NCBI GenBank assembly: GCA_963809875.1 | Contig: CAWELC010000010.1 | Span: 1-64,000 of the forward strand | Source of the DNA: JAFGAS01 sp963809875 | Lineage (GTDB): Bacteria > Desulfobacterota > Zymogenia > Zymogenales > Zymogenaceae | Direction: 5' to 3' | DNA: 64,000 nt | In this document: one piece after another, positions 46,867 through 55,931 of the stretch | Position numbering within the stretch: the first letter of the stretch is position 1 | How the letters are laid out: every line of letters starts with the position of its first letter | The notes under the pieces: model-generated | Databases searched by the model: none | What the model saw: the letters and a program-made list of their open reading frames with translations, nothing else | What the model was told of the DNA's origin: nothing | Position numbers and translations under genes: made by a program

Positions 46867-48444
46867 ATGATGGAAAGACGCACGGATTCGATGATGCCTG
46901 TGGGTTATGAGTGGCTCGTCCTCTTCTTTATCATAGCCTCGGCCCTGGCGCTGCGTCTGACGATGCTCATTCACACCGAGGTGATTACCCCTGACGGGCC
47001 GGGGTACCTTTCCCAGGCCAGACTCATACAGGCACAGGGACTCGGCGCGTTCTTCACTAATATCACCAGCCTCGAGTTTTCCCTTTATCCCCTGTTCATC
47101 TATCTCATTCACCCGGTCATAGTAAATTGGGAGACGTCGGGCTCAATCGTCTCCCTCCTGTTCGGCATGGGTCTTTTCGTCCCGGTCTATTTTTTTGCCT
47201 GCGAGATCATGGGAAGACGAATCGCCCTGGTCACGCTCTTCTTCCTTGCGGTCCACCCGGAATTCATGCGGCTTTCCATCGAGGTGCTTAAGGATTCGGC
47301 GCTTTACTTTTTCGCCGTCCTTTCCCTCGTCCTTGTCTTCTTCGGAATCATAAAGAAAAAGATGTGGCTCTTTTGCCTTGCCGGGGCAATCTGCTGGGTG
47401 ACGGTTCTGGTACGGCTGTTTGGGATCATCATGATACCGACCATCGCCGTGGGGATCGTTGCCGCGGTCATCGCGGATGGGTGGAAAATCAGAACCGCGG
47501 CGATGGCCCTGGGCCTCTTCCTCCTGCCGATCCCCCTGGCTGGTTTAGCCGGTGCGATGATTCTCGGAATCGACGTGCCGGGCATTGTCGCCGTCCTGGC
47601 ACCGAAGGTCATAGCCCACATAGACTTTTTCGCCGCCGAAACGTACGGCGAGCGCCTCTATTCGTTCCCGTTGGATACCGGGACGGAAATGTACGTAAAC
47701 CTGGTGACCGCGCATTATCTTGCTTCGTGCGTGGCTGATTTCTTCAAGAATTTCAGGATCGGTTTTTTCGACCCGTTTTTTTATCTTTTCATCGCGGGCA
47801 TCTACATCGACCGAAAGCGGATCCTTTCGGACCCGCGGCGTCTCTTCATTCTCGTGTTTTGCCTGGTCTACGTCGCGCTTGTTTTTCTGCGCCTGTATAC
47901 CTCCATGGTCTTCACCAAACGACTTATCATGGAGCTGGTCGCCGTCCTGATCATCTGGTCCGGGATGGCCGCCTCGTACTATTATGACAGGATCGAGGCG
48001 GTCGGGTATGCCTGGGCCAAGAGAAAGCCCGGCAGGTCAGGGAAGGCCCTGGTCATGGCGGGGGCCGTTCTGTGGGTAGTGGTCGCTCTTATCTTTTTCT
48101 CGCAGCCCTTTAGGGCCAATCTCATTCCTTACCGGACGGCAGGCAGGGAAATCCTCGCTTTCGCCGGACCGAAAAAAGTAATTATCGCTCCCATAAATCA
48201 GTCCCTGACGGTCTATTACGCGCAGGGAGACGGGATCTACTTTATTCCTCCCGACGTCATGATCGATTACCGGACGAATTCCCGCATCGACTTCGATACC
48301 GCTGACTTCTTTATATGGGACGAGAGATACGGAGACCCGCCCGAAAAGATAGCCTCGATGATCGGGGACGGGCGGCTGGTAATGTCGCGGTCGTTCCGGA
48401 CCGACGACCATGACGCGTACGTCTATCGCGTGGTGCATAGATGA
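46867..48444 (+). CDS. Membrane glycosyltransferase, GT39/ArnT-like
   Basis: A 525-residue multi-pass protein with about 10-12 transmembrane helices and a short periplasmic C-terminal domain. The first large loop has an acidic motif (EVITPDGPGYLSQARLI), the usual metal- and substrate-binding position of PMT/ArnT enzymes that use lipid-linked sugars. It may add a sugar to the glycan or transfer it to an acceptor. The start at ATG 46867 follows an in-frame TTG. The stop overlaps the next gene (ATGA at 48441-48444). Similarity is by architecture, not by a specific subfamily match. Confidence 0.7.
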   Translation: MMERRTDSMMPVGYEWLVLFFIIASALALRLTMLIHTEVITPDGPGYLSQARLIQAQGLGAFFTNITSLEFSLYPLFIYLIHPVIVNWETSGSIVSLLFGMGLFVPVYFFACEIMGRRIALVTLFFLAVHPEFMRLSIEVLKDSALYFFAVLSLVLVFFGIIKKKMWLFCLAGAICWVTVLVRLFGIIMIPTIAVGIVAAVIADGWKIRTAAMALGLFLLPIPLAGLAGAMILGIDVPGIVAVLAPKVIAHIDFFAAETYGERLYSFPLDTGTEMYVNLVTAHYLASCVADFFKNFRIGFFDPFFYLFIAGIYIDRKRILSDPRRLFILVFCLVYVALVFLRLYTSMVFTKRLIMELVAVLIIWSGMAASYYYDRIEAVGYAWAKRKPGRSGKALVMAGAVLWVVVALIFFSQPFRANLIPYRTAGREILAFAGPKKVIIAPINQSLTVYYAQGDGIYFIPPDVMIDYRTNSRIDFDTADFFIWDERYGDPPEKIASMIGDGRLVMSRSFRTDDHDAYVYRVVHR

Positions 48445-49859
48445 CCCAAGGCCGGACGAGCAATAGCCCGGACTCCGCCGGCGGGCAGGGCCGCGACAGC
48501 TCGCGCAAAAGCGGTGCGGGCGGTGTGGGCAGGCAGAGACCGTCGTTATTCTCCAGCTTTTCCTGGACGGTCGCCGGAAACGTTATCTATTCAGCCTGTC
48601 AGTGGGGCATTATCATCGTCCTGGCCAAACTCGTGACGACCGATATTGTCGGCGTCTACTCCCTTGCCCTGGCCGTTACCACTCCGGTCATCATGCTTTC
48701 TCAGATGAATCTCAGAATCGTCCAGGCTACCGACGCAGATTACACGACAGCCTTCAACACGTATTTCAGCATCAGGTTTTTCTTAACGCTGCTGGCACTG
48801 GCCGTTATCGCCGGCGTCTCGTTGGTGGTAGGAAAGGGAACGTCCTCACTCCTCATTATCGTGATGATCGGCGCCGCCAAGGCGTTCGAATCGATCAGCG
48901 ACGTCTGCTACGGCCTGTTCATGCAGCACGAGCGGATGGACCTCATGGGCAAATCCCTCGTCTTGCGGAGCGTAGTGTCGCTGGCTCTTTTCTTTGCGCT
49001 TCTCTACTTTCTGCGAAACACGCCGATCGGCCTTCTGGGCCTAACCCTTGTTTGGGCGATAATGCTCTTTGCTTACGACATGAGAAACGCGCGGAAGCTC
49101 GACCGCGCCCGACTTTTCAAGCCAGGTTGGGAAGGGCTTCAGAAAGCGTCCGAAGCCGACTCGTTTATTCCGCGATGGGATCTTCCGGCTTTCAGCGGGA
49201 TATTCGTTTTGAGCCTGCCGATGGGTATCGCGTCGGTTCTGGACTCGCTTACCGTCTACATTCCCCGCTATGCGATCGCCTATTTTTCGGGGGATTCCCA
49301 GCTGGGGATATTCACCGCCCTGAGTTATCTGCTGCTGGCCATAGGACTGGTGGTATATTCCATTACGTATGCCTCTGTTCCGCGTCTGGCGCAGCACCAC
49401 GCCCGGGGGGAGAGGAGGGAGTTCGGTCTTCTCCTGCTGACGGTCTTCGGCATTATAGCGGCCGTCTGCGTAGTGATGATGCTGGGCGTTCTTCTATTTG
49501 GAGACCGGTTGATTTCGTTTCTCTACACGGAACGGTACGCTCAATACTCCAATCTCCTGGTGTGGCTCATGGGAGCGGGAATATTCCTGTTTTCGGGATC
49601 GATACTGAATACCGCCCTCATATCGATGCGGCGCTTCGGCGTCCTGATGGCCGTCAGCCTCTCCAGCGTCGTGTGCACGGCGGCCGCCTCTCTGATCTTG
49701 ATCCCGTCCAAAGGACTCGTTGGGGCGGTGTGGGCCGTCGCGATCAGCGCGGCCGTTACCCTTATCATTAAAATAGCCGTGCTGATACGTCTGATGGGAA
49801 AGGGGGGCCACGGACGACTCGATACGCAACGATACGACGAAAAGGGAAAGGCCATATAA
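48441..49859 (+). CDS. Oligosaccharide flippase family protein (Wzx-like)
   Basis: A 472-residue protein with about 12-14 transmembrane helices of the MOP/polysaccharide transporter superfamily, which moves lipid-linked glycan units across the inner membrane. The N-terminal 35 residues are polar and unusual (Ser/Gly-rich). The first helix block, SSFSWTVAGNVIYSACQWGIIIVLAKL, is typical of Wzx proteins. The 5' end overlaps the membrane glycosyltransferase by four bases and the 3' end overlaps the next gene's start by one base. It completes the export part of the glycan cluster. Confidence 0.85.
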   Translation: MTQGRTSNSPDSAGGQGRDSSRKSGAGGVGRQRPSLFSSFSWTVAGNVIYSACQWGIIIVLAKLVTTDIVGVYSLALAVTTPVIMLSQMNLRIVQATDADYTTAFNTYFSIRFFLTLLALAVIAGVSLVVGKGTSSLLIIVMIGAAKAFESISDVCYGLFMQHERMDLMGKSLVLRSVVSLALFFALLYFLRNTPIGLLGLTLVWAIMLFAYDMRNARKLDRARLFKPGWEGLQKASEADSFIPRWDLPAFSGIFVLSLPMGIASVLDSLTVYIPRYAIAYFSGDSQLGIFTALSYLLLAIGLVVYSITYASVPRLAQHHARGERREFGLLLLTVFGIIAAVCVVMMLGVLLFGDRLISFLYTERYAQYSNLLVWLMGAGIFLFSGSILNTALISMRRFGVLMAVSLSSVVCTAAASLILIPSKGLVGAVWAVAISAAVTLIIKIAVLIRLMGKGGHGRLDTQRYDEKGKAI

Positions 49860-51067
49860 TGCGTGTCCTAACGGTCGTCAAGACCACTGACGGCGCCGCC
49901 TGGGCGGCCTACCAGGCACGGGAGCTGGTGCGTCGCGGGATAGAGGTTCACGTGGCGCTTCCGGCCGATTCCGGATCTCTATTCCCCGTCTGGGAGACGA
50001 GCGGCGCAAAGATCCACGTGACAGCCACGGGGCTCCCGGTGGACGAGCCGTGGGCCTTCGCCCGGCGCCGCCGTGGGGTCCTTCGGCTGGTGAATGAAGT
50101 CTCCCCCGATCTGATCCACAGCCACTTTGTCACCACGACACTGATGCTGCGCCTGTCCCTCGGAAGGGATCATCCAATCCCCCGGCTCTTTCAGGTTCCC
50201 GGCCCCCTGCATCTGGAACACGCGGCATATCGTGTCCTCGAGACCGCGACCGCTGGTCCCGCGGATTCCTGGATTTGCTCCAGCAGGTATATCAGAGATC
50301 TCTATGAAGGCGCGGGGATACCTCGGGAGCGTCTCTTCCTGAGCTATTACGGCACCGATACCGCGGGATTTGGCCGCGACAGGACCGGACGATTCAGAAG
50401 GGAGCTTGGTATAGCCGATGACGAAATTGTAGTGGGCAACATCAATTACATCTATCCGCCCAAGTACTACCTGGGGCAGACGCGCGGGATAAAGGGGCAT
50501 GAGGACGTGATCGATGCGCTGGGTATCGTTGTGAGACGACGTCGCGGGGTGACCGGGGTTTTGGCGGGCGGTGCGTGGGGCGGGGCGGGGGGATACGAAA
50601 GAAGGCTTCGCCGAAAAGCCCAGAGGGCGGGCGCAGGAAAGATACTCATGCCGGGATACCTTTCCGGCGAGACGGTACGGGAGGCTTGGGCGGATTTTGA
50701 CGTCGCCGTTCACGTCCCCCTTTCCGAGAACTGCGGAGGCGTGCTTGAGCCCCTTTTGGCCGGGGTGCCGACTATTGCCGGCAGGGTCGGGGGGCTTGCC
50801 GAGGTGGTGATGGAGGGGGTGACGGGAAGGCTCGTCCCGATCGGGCGGCCCGATATCCTGGCCGGCGCTATCGGCGAGACCATCGAAGATCGCGGGTACC
50901 ACCTCAAGCTTGCCATGAGGGGAAAAGCGCTTGTCGAGGAGATGTTCGACTACAGGCGTACGGCCGGCGAGATCGCGGATATCTACCGGTACGTGCTGGA
51001 CCCGTCATCGCGGCGGCCCGCGGAGTTCGATTCCGTGTCCTTCCTGAAGACGCATCCGGTAAGATAA
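49859..51067 (+). CDS. Glycosyltransferase family 4 (GT-B fold)
   Basis: A 402-residue cytoplasmic GT-B enzyme that extends the lipid-linked glycan. The N-terminal half starts LTVVKTTDGAAWAAYQARELVRRGIEVHV, and the C-terminal donor-binding domain contains MPGYLSGETVREAWADFDVAVHVPLSENCGGVLEPLLAGVPTI-like segments, where the Glu in the ENCGGVLEPL stretch is the E-x7-E motif region of GT4. TAATG overlap with the flippase gene. Donor and acceptor are unknown. It is the last plus-strand gene of this transcript; the next gene, the acetyltransferase, is on the other strand. Confidence 0.85.
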   Translation: MRVLTVVKTTDGAAWAAYQARELVRRGIEVHVALPADSGSLFPVWETSGAKIHVTATGLPVDEPWAFARRRRGVLRLVNEVSPDLIHSHFVTTTLMLRLSLGRDHPIPRLFQVPGPLHLEHAAYRVLETATAGPADSWICSSRYIRDLYEGAGIPRERLFLSYYGTDTAGFGRDRTGRFRRELGIADDEIVVGNINYIYPPKYYLGQTRGIKGHEDVIDALGIVVRRRRGVTGVLAGGAWGGAGGYERRLRRKAQRAGAGKILMPGYLSGETVREAWADFDVAVHVPLSENCGGVLEPLLAGVPTIAGRVGGLAEVVMEGVTGRLVPIGRPDILAGAIGETIEDRGYHLKLAMRGKALVEEMFDYRRTAGEIADIYRYVLDPSSRRPAEFDSVSFLKTHPVR

Positions 51068-51092
51068 CCGGGCCCCGCCGAGTGTCTCGGAT

Positions 51093-51671
51093 TCACGAAC
51101 CGGGCACGTCTTTCGTGATTACGCTGCCGGCCTTGATGATGAGGTGAGGTCCGATAACGATACCGGGGATAACGGCCGAGCCGATACCGACGAGCGTCCC
51201 CTCGCCGACACGGACGTTGCCCGCCAGGTTCGCGCCGGGGGCGATGTGTGCCCAGTCGCCGATGGCGCACTCGTGGTCGACCGTGCACCCGGTATTGAGG
51301 ATCGCCCCTGTTCCAATGACCGCCAGGGCATTGACGACCGCGCCGGCCATAACGACGGCTCCGGGCGAGATCCGCGCGGATCTCGATACGGCGGCCCGGG
51401 TTGAGATAACGGCCGGAAGCTCAGCTCCTATTGCACGGCAACGCTCGCTCACCTTTTTCCTCAGCGTATTGATTCCGATACCGAGGGCGACCAGGTCACC
51501 TTTTCGCAGGGTGTCCGCTCCTCCGAGGACGGGCATGTCAAGGAGGCGGGTTCCCCACTTGGCCTCGTCGTCGTCCAGGAAGCCAACCGGCGTAATGCCG
51601 GAATCAATGGCGAGCTCTGCAACCACGATTCCGTGGCCGCCGGCGCCGTAAATGTAGAACCGTTTTGACAT
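51093..51671 (-). CDS. PglD/NeuD-type sugar O/N-acetyltransferase
   Basis: A 192-residue left-handed beta-helix acetyltransferase. It would acetylate the 4-amino sugar to give UDP-N,N'-diacetylbacillosamine. The N-terminal UDP-sugar-binding part opens KRFYIYGAGGHGIVVAELA, and the hexapeptide repeats follow (SPGAVVMAGAVVNALAVIG and on). The catalytic His lies in VDHECAIGDWAHIAPG. In C. jejuni the pgl genes are collinear; here this gene is inverted and divergent from the pglC-like gene, with a 260-base gap, so it is separately transcribed. Confidence 0.9.
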   Translation of the reverse strand: MSKRFYIYGAGGHGIVVAELAIDSGITPVGFLDDDEAKWGTRLLDMPVLGGADTLRKGDLVALGIGINTLRKKVSERCRAIGAELPAVISTRAAVSRSARISPGAVVMAGAVVNALAVIGTGAILNTGCTVDHECAIGDWAHIAPGANLAGNVRVGEGTLVGIGSAVIPGIVIGPHLIIKAGSVITKDVPGS

Positions 51672-51847
51672 AGCGGCATCGACCGAGGAATGTACTATTC
51701 ACCACTGCGGCTGCTTGAGTTACCACCGGGCTGTCCCGGAGCTTCGACCAGGGGAACCCTGATCCGCACAGCCATTTATGTTTTTTATCCTAACATGATA
51801 TATCATCTCTGACAATCATCTAATTCGGTCGCACGGTCTCTTAGCTC

Positions 51848-51876
51848 TTGAATTTATATCCTTATCCTCCTATAAT
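51848..51876 (+). promoter_or_regulatory. Promoter of the pglC-like gene
   Basis: TTGAAT at 51848-51853 and a perfect TATAAT at 51871-51876 with a 17-base spacer, about 57 bases before the start. The 51672-51932 gap is AT-rich and holds no other gene. Confidence 0.7.
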
Positions 51877-51932
51877 TGTGGAACGATGTATCAGGCGTGG
51901 AGTTCAATGGACAAAGGAATAAGGGTGGTCCG

Positions 51933-52574
51933 ATGACACTCTACCGCTTCGTCAAGCGGATCATTGACGTAGTCGTGTCGTTGGCGATCCTGGTTTTGTC
52001 GTCTCCTCTCCTTGTACCGGTGTCGCTCATGATCCTGATCTCTATGGGTCGGCCGATCCTTTTTCGCCAGGTGCGACCGGGCCTCCGGAGAAAACCGTTC
52101 GTGCTCTACAAATTCAGGACGATGAAGGACGCCGTGGACGACACCGGCTCGCCTCTGCCGGACGAAAACCGGCTGACTCCGTTAGGGAGGGCGCTGAGAC
52201 GCCTGAGCATCGACGAGCTGCCCCAGATGATCAACGTCCTGAAGGGAGACCTGAGCCTGGTCGGTCCCCGGCCGCTCCTCATGGAATACCTCCCGTATTA
52301 CACCAAGAGGCAGGACCGTCGTCACGATGTGCCGCCCGGAATAACCGGCTGGGCACAGGTGAACGGCAGGAACGCCCTGTCGTGGGAGGTCAAGCTGGAG
52401 CACGATGTCTGGTACGTGGATCACCGGAGCCTTCGTCTTGATCTCTTGATCCTGTACCTGACGGCAAAAAGCGTGATTGTCGGCCGCGGCGTGGAGCAGG
52501 TCGAAGGGGTGTCCGTCACTCCTTTCGGTAACGTGCCTCCGCGCCGGCCGCGGGGGGGCGACCGCGGCCGATGA
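51933..52574 (+). CDS. Initiating phosphoglycosyl transferase, PglC-like
   Basis: A 213-residue monotopic membrane enzyme that transfers a phospho-sugar, expected here to be diacetylbacillosamine, from UDP to undecaprenyl phosphate. The N-terminal re-entrant helix (VVVSLAILVLSSPLLVPVSLMI) is followed by GLRRKPFVLYKFRTM, then the catalytic Asp-Glu pair in IDELPQMINVLKGDLSLVGPRP, and GWAQVNGRNALSWE. The size fits the short PglC form rather than the large WbaP form. ATG 51933 follows GGTGG. The C-terminal tail is Arg/Pro-rich. Confidence 0.9.
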   Translation: MTLYRFVKRIIDVVVSLAILVLSSPLLVPVSLMILISMGRPILFRQVRPGLRRKPFVLYKFRTMKDAVDDTGSPLPDENRLTPLGRALRRLSIDELPQMINVLKGDLSLVGPRPLLMEYLPYYTKRQDRRHDVPPGITGWAQVNGRNALSWEVKLEHDVWYVDHRSLRLDLLILYLTAKSVIVGRGVEQVEGVSVTPFGNVPPRRPRGGDRGR

Positions 52575-52640
52575 CCTATTCCGGGGGCCGGAGAGCGGGA
52601 ATCCTCGGGTCTGTCTTAAGGTAACGAGGGAGGTAACCCT

Positions 52641-53603
52641 ATGGGCCACATCGTCGACCTGGCAGGGATTAGCGTCGGGCATGTAACCCACGCCCAGCAT
52701 CACACCGGGGTGACGGCGGTCGTCTTTTCCGCGCCGATGGTCTGCGGTGTGGACGTGCGGGGGGGCGCACCGGGAACCCGGGAGACGGACGTCTTTAACC
52801 CCCTTAACCTCGTGGAGACGGCCGACGCGGTTGTGCTTTCGGGCGGCAGCGCCTTCGGGCTTGACGCGGCAACGGGTGTGGTGAAAAGACTCAGGGAGCT
52901 CGATCGGGGTGTCCCGACCGGTTATGTGAACGTCCCGATAGTTCCGGCGGCGGTTATCTTCGACCTTCCGCTCAGCAAGGGGACGGTAACGCCGGACCAG
53001 GAGGATGGGTACCAGGCGTGCCTCTCGGCCGATAAGAATACGGACCGGGGATGCATTGGAGCGGGGGCCGGGGCCACCGTGGGAAAGCTCTACGGCATGG
53101 AGTACGCGGTGAAGTCGGGAATCGGGTCGGCGCTGGTGACCGGAGCGGGAGGCGTCTCGGTGGGGGCGCTCATCGTCGTAAACGCGCTGGGCGACGTGGT
53201 GGACCCCCGGACGGGGGCGGTAGTCGCCGGAACGCTGGACCGAGACAAGAAGTCCTTCGCAGGACCGAGGCGCATCATCAGAGAGATCTCCTACCCGTTC
53301 CTGCCGCCCGGGTCGGCCACGGTCGTGGGGGTGGTGGCGGTTTCGGCGAGCTATTCCAAAGTGGACATGGGGCGGATCGCCCGGATGGCCCACGACGGCC
53401 TGGCCCGGACAATCATCCCTTCCCACACGATGCTTGACGGAGACACGCTATTTGCCGTATCGGCCGGGGGGGCGGGGCACGTCGACGTGACCGTGTGCGG
53501 GGCGCTGGCAGCCCTGGCCGTGGAAGAGGCGGTGCTGGACGCGGTTGTGAGCGCGGAGGCGGGGGCGGGTTACCCGTCGGCGCGAGACCTGAGGGGATCG
53601 TGA
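52641..53603 (+). CDS. P1 family peptidase (S58/DmpA-like Ntn hydrolase)
   Basis: A 320-residue aminopeptidase or beta-peptidase-like Ntn hydrolase, cytoplasmic. Family motifs in order: GITVGH-like AGISVGHVTH at the N-terminus, then VVLSGGSAFGLDAATGVV (about 64-81), then GAGAGATVGKL, then the strand GVSVGALIVVNALGDVVD, and finally the SHTMLDGDTLFAVSAGG segment near 261-277. In this subgroup the autoprocessing nucleophile is usually a Thr; Thr269 is the likely residue. GAGG precedes the ATG by about 8 bases. It starts 66 bases after the pglC-like gene, but its role is unlikely to be in glycan synthesis. Confidence 0.85.
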   Translation: MGHIVDLAGISVGHVTHAQHHTGVTAVVFSAPMVCGVDVRGGAPGTRETDVFNPLNLVETADAVVLSGGSAFGLDAATGVVKRLRELDRGVPTGYVNVPIVPAAVIFDLPLSKGTVTPDQEDGYQACLSADKNTDRGCIGAGAGATVGKLYGMEYAVKSGIGSALVTGAGGVSVGALIVVNALGDVVDPRTGAVVAGTLDRDKKSFAGPRRIIREISYPFLPPGSATVVGVVAVSASYSKVDMGRIARMAHDGLARTIIPSHTMLDGDTLFAVSAGGAGHVDVTVCGALAALAVEEAVLDAVVSAEAGAGYPSARDLRGS

Positions 53604-53639
53604 CCGGCGCGCGGTCGCGAGGTCATACACTATTTTTTC

Positions 53640-53668
53640 TTGACAATCGCGGGGCTATTCAATAGTCT
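53640..53668 (+). promoter_or_regulatory. Promoter of the DUF1015 gene
   Basis: TTGACA at 53640-53645 and TAGTCT at 53663-53668, 17 bases apart, just after the peptidase stop. This favours a start further downstream than the longest open frame. Confidence 0.6.
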
Positions 53669-53696
53669 TCTAATTTTACCTTTTGGGGATGAATCC

Positions 53697-54983
53697 GTGG
53701 CGGTAATTAAGGCCTTACGTTCCGTCCGCTACAATGAGCGTCTCGTCGCCCATGCGGAGAACCTGATGGCGCCTCCCTATGACGTCATATCCGGGGATGA
53801 TCAGGAGTTCTACTACGATCAGAGCCCGTTCAACGTGATACGACTTATCCTCGGCAAGGAGTTTCCCGACGATACCCAGGGGAATAACCGATACACCCGG
53901 GCGCGGGATTTCCTGCAGCATTGGACGCGGGACGGCATACTGACCGAGGACGACTCGCCGTCGGTTTACGGATATTCTCAGGTCTATCGGGATTCGGCGG
54001 GCAGGTCCAGGAGAAGGGACGGGTTCGTGGCGCTGCTGCAACTGGAGGAGTGGGGTGCGGGGGATGTCTTTCCCCATGAGCACACCTATTCGGGGCCGAA
54101 GGAGGATCGACTCAAGCTCGTGCGCGCTACCGGTCATCAATTGAGCTGTATATTCTCCATCTATTCCGACCCGAAAAAAGAAACGGTCGGGATCGTCGAT
54201 ACAATCGTTGGGTCGCCGGAGGTGACGCGATATACGGACCGGGACGATGTCGAACACATTCTGACCCGGTGCACGGATACGGCGGTGCAGAAAGCGCTTG
54301 CCGGCGCAATGCGTGATAAAAAGGTCTTTGTCGCCGATGGGCACCACCGCTATGAAACGATGCTGGCCTTCCGGGCCGAGATGAGACAGAAGGGAACCAA
54401 GGGCGACGCCTACGACTATGTGCTGGTCTATTTCGTCCCGCTGGAGGCCGACGCGATCACGATTCTGCCCTGTCATCGGATCCTTGAGATCGACCGGAAG
54501 TTTGACGAGGAGGACATCATTGGCCTGATGTCGGAACTCTTTTCCGTCCAGACCTTCGAAAGGGACGGCGAGGGTACGTCCCGCTTCATCACGGCCCTCG
54601 AGCGTAAGGGAAAGGGGAGCTTCGGACTCTATCCGGGCAAGGATCGCTGTTTTCTCCTGACGGACATGGATAGTGGGAAAGCCGGCCGCTTCTTCCCCGC
54701 CGATATGAGGGACGAGATCAGGAGCCTGGACATATCGGTACTCCACCATGTCATCATCAACGGTCTCCTTTCGATAAAGAACCCGAGGTTCACCTATTCT
54801 CAGGACGCCCGCGAGGCTCTCGGCCGGGCCGTATGGACAAAGAGCATCGCCTTTATCGTCAATCCCACGAGGATAGAAGAAGTGAAGGCGGCTTCCCTGA
54901 TCGGTGAGCGGATGCCCCAGAAGAGCACCTTCTTCTCCCCGAAACCCGCCTCGGGCCTCGTCTTTTACCGGATGGTCACCTGA
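53697..54983 (+). CDS. DUF1015 family protein (SerK/SbnI-like)
   Basis: A 428-residue protein of the DUF1015 family. Some members (archaeal SerK, staphylococcal SbnI) are ADP- or ATP-dependent serine kinases making phosphoserine. The opening AVIKALRSVRYN and APPYDVIS, the central FPHEHTYSGPKEDRLKL, and the phosphate-handling FVADGHHRYETMLAF motif (about 215-230) match the family. Translation starts at GTG 53697 with GGGGAT upstream; the promoter at 53640 overlaps the upstream extension. It is followed eight bases later by trmN6. Desulfobacterota often have this gene with serA, not seen here. Confidence 0.85.
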   Translation: MAVIKALRSVRYNERLVAHAENLMAPPYDVISGDDQEFYYDQSPFNVIRLILGKEFPDDTQGNNRYTRARDFLQHWTRDGILTEDDSPSVYGYSQVYRDSAGRSRRRDGFVALLQLEEWGAGDVFPHEHTYSGPKEDRLKLVRATGHQLSCIFSIYSDPKKETVGIVDTIVGSPEVTRYTDRDDVEHILTRCTDTAVQKALAGAMRDKKVFVADGHHRYETMLAFRAEMRQKGTKGDAYDYVLVYFVPLEADAITILPCHRILEIDRKFDEEDIIGLMSELFSVQTFERDGEGTSRFITALERKGKGSFGLYPGKDRCFLLTDMDSGKAGRFFPADMRDEIRSLDISVLHHVIINGLLSIKNPRFTYSQDAREALGRAVWTKSIAFIVNPTRIEEVKAASLIGERMPQKSTFFSPKPASGLVFYRMVT

Positions 54984-54990
54984 CGGTACC

Positions 54991-55734
54991 ATGCCTGATA
55001 TCGACACACCGGACGATCTGCGCCCCCACCCCTTCGTCATCCACCAGCCCCGGACAGGATACCGTTACAGCATCGATTCATTCCTGCTGGCGTCCTTCGT
55101 AACGTTGAGAAAGCGGGATACGGTGATCGACCTCGGCTCCGGTGTCGGGGTGATCGGCATGTTGCTGTGTGCGCGTTATCCCGATTGCAGCGTATGGGGC
55201 ATTGAGATTCAGGAGCGGCTCTTTCGTTTCGCCGAACGAAACCGCCGGGAAAACCGGTTGGACGAAAGGATGAGAAACGTTCTTGGGGATTACCGGCGGG
55301 GCGATGATCTCCCCTCCGGTGTGCCCTTTGACTCGGCGGTGTCAAATCCCCCGTACCGGCCCGTTGGGACGGGCAGGCTCAACAGGGATGCCGAGCGTAC
55401 GGTCGCGCGACACGAGACGGCGGGGGGACTGTCGGATGTCGTGATCGCCGCCCGATCGGCCGTCAAGTCCGGGGGGAGTCTTTTCCTGGTCTACCCCGCC
55501 TGGCGGACGGCCGATCTTATGGCGTCGCTGCGCTCCGGTGATTTCGAGCCCAAACGGGCTCGGTTTGTCCACGCGCGGGAGGGAGAGGACGCCCAGACGG
55601 TGATGATCGAAGCCCGACGCGGCGGCGGCACTGAGCTTACCGTGCTGCCCCCCCTGTACATCTGGAAACGTCCGGGCACCTATACCGACGAGGCCGGGCC
55701 GATGGTGACGGCGCCGTGGGTAAATAGCTATTGA
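54991..55734 (+). CDS. tRNA1(Val) adenine-37 N6-methyltransferase-like (TrmN6 family)
   Basis: A 247-residue SAM-dependent methyltransferase. The opening RTGYRYSIDSFLLASFV is typical of the TrmN6/YfiC family, followed by SAM motif I VIDLGSGVGVIGMLL (about 43-57) and the adenine-N6 signature NPPY (about 122-125). The C-terminal part has DVVIAARSAVKSGGSLFLVYP. Family members modify A37 of tRNA-Val. The start at ATG 54991 is eight bases after the DUF1015 stop, so it is most likely translated from the same message. A promoter for rpoN overlaps its stop codon. Confidence 0.85.
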   Translation: MPDIDTPDDLRPHPFVIHQPRTGYRYSIDSFLLASFVTLRKRDTVIDLGSGVGVIGMLLCARYPDCSVWGIEIQERLFRFAERNRRENRLDERMRNVLGDYRRGDDLPSGVPFDSAVSNPPYRPVGTGRLNRDAERTVARHETAGGLSDVVIAARSAVKSGGSLFLVYPAWRTADLMASLRSGDFEPKRARFVHAREGEDAQTVMIEARRGGGTELTVLPPLYIWKRPGTYTDEAGPMVTAPWVNSY

Positions 55735-55759
55735 CACGAGACCCCCAAAGTGCTTAAAT
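55731..55759 (+). promoter_or_regulatory. Promoter upstream of rpoN
   Basis: TTGACA at 55731-55736 and TTAAAT at 55754-55759 with a 17-base spacer. The -35 box overlaps the stop codon of the methyltransferase gene. The leader to rpoN is about 170 bases and otherwise empty. Confidence 0.55.
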
Positions 55760-55931
55760 GATGAAACAGGTATAGAAAAGTATGAGATGATCGTCGTGGC
55801 CTCTGGGTCGTGGGCGGTCGAGGCCGGATACGTGGGGCATTTTCCCGCTCTTCGGCAAAGGGCGAGGCCGGAAACATCAGTGAGAATTCCGGCTCTCCCA
55901 CTCGAAGGTTTCGCGAGTTACGGCATTTATT

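Noticed and set aside
52182..53426. A 414-codon minus-strand open frame
   Set aside because: Spans the complements of two recognised genes (PglC-like and P1 peptidase).
53715..55040. A 441-codon minus-strand open frame
   Set aside because: Antisense to the DUF1015 gene, which has family motifs and a promoter.
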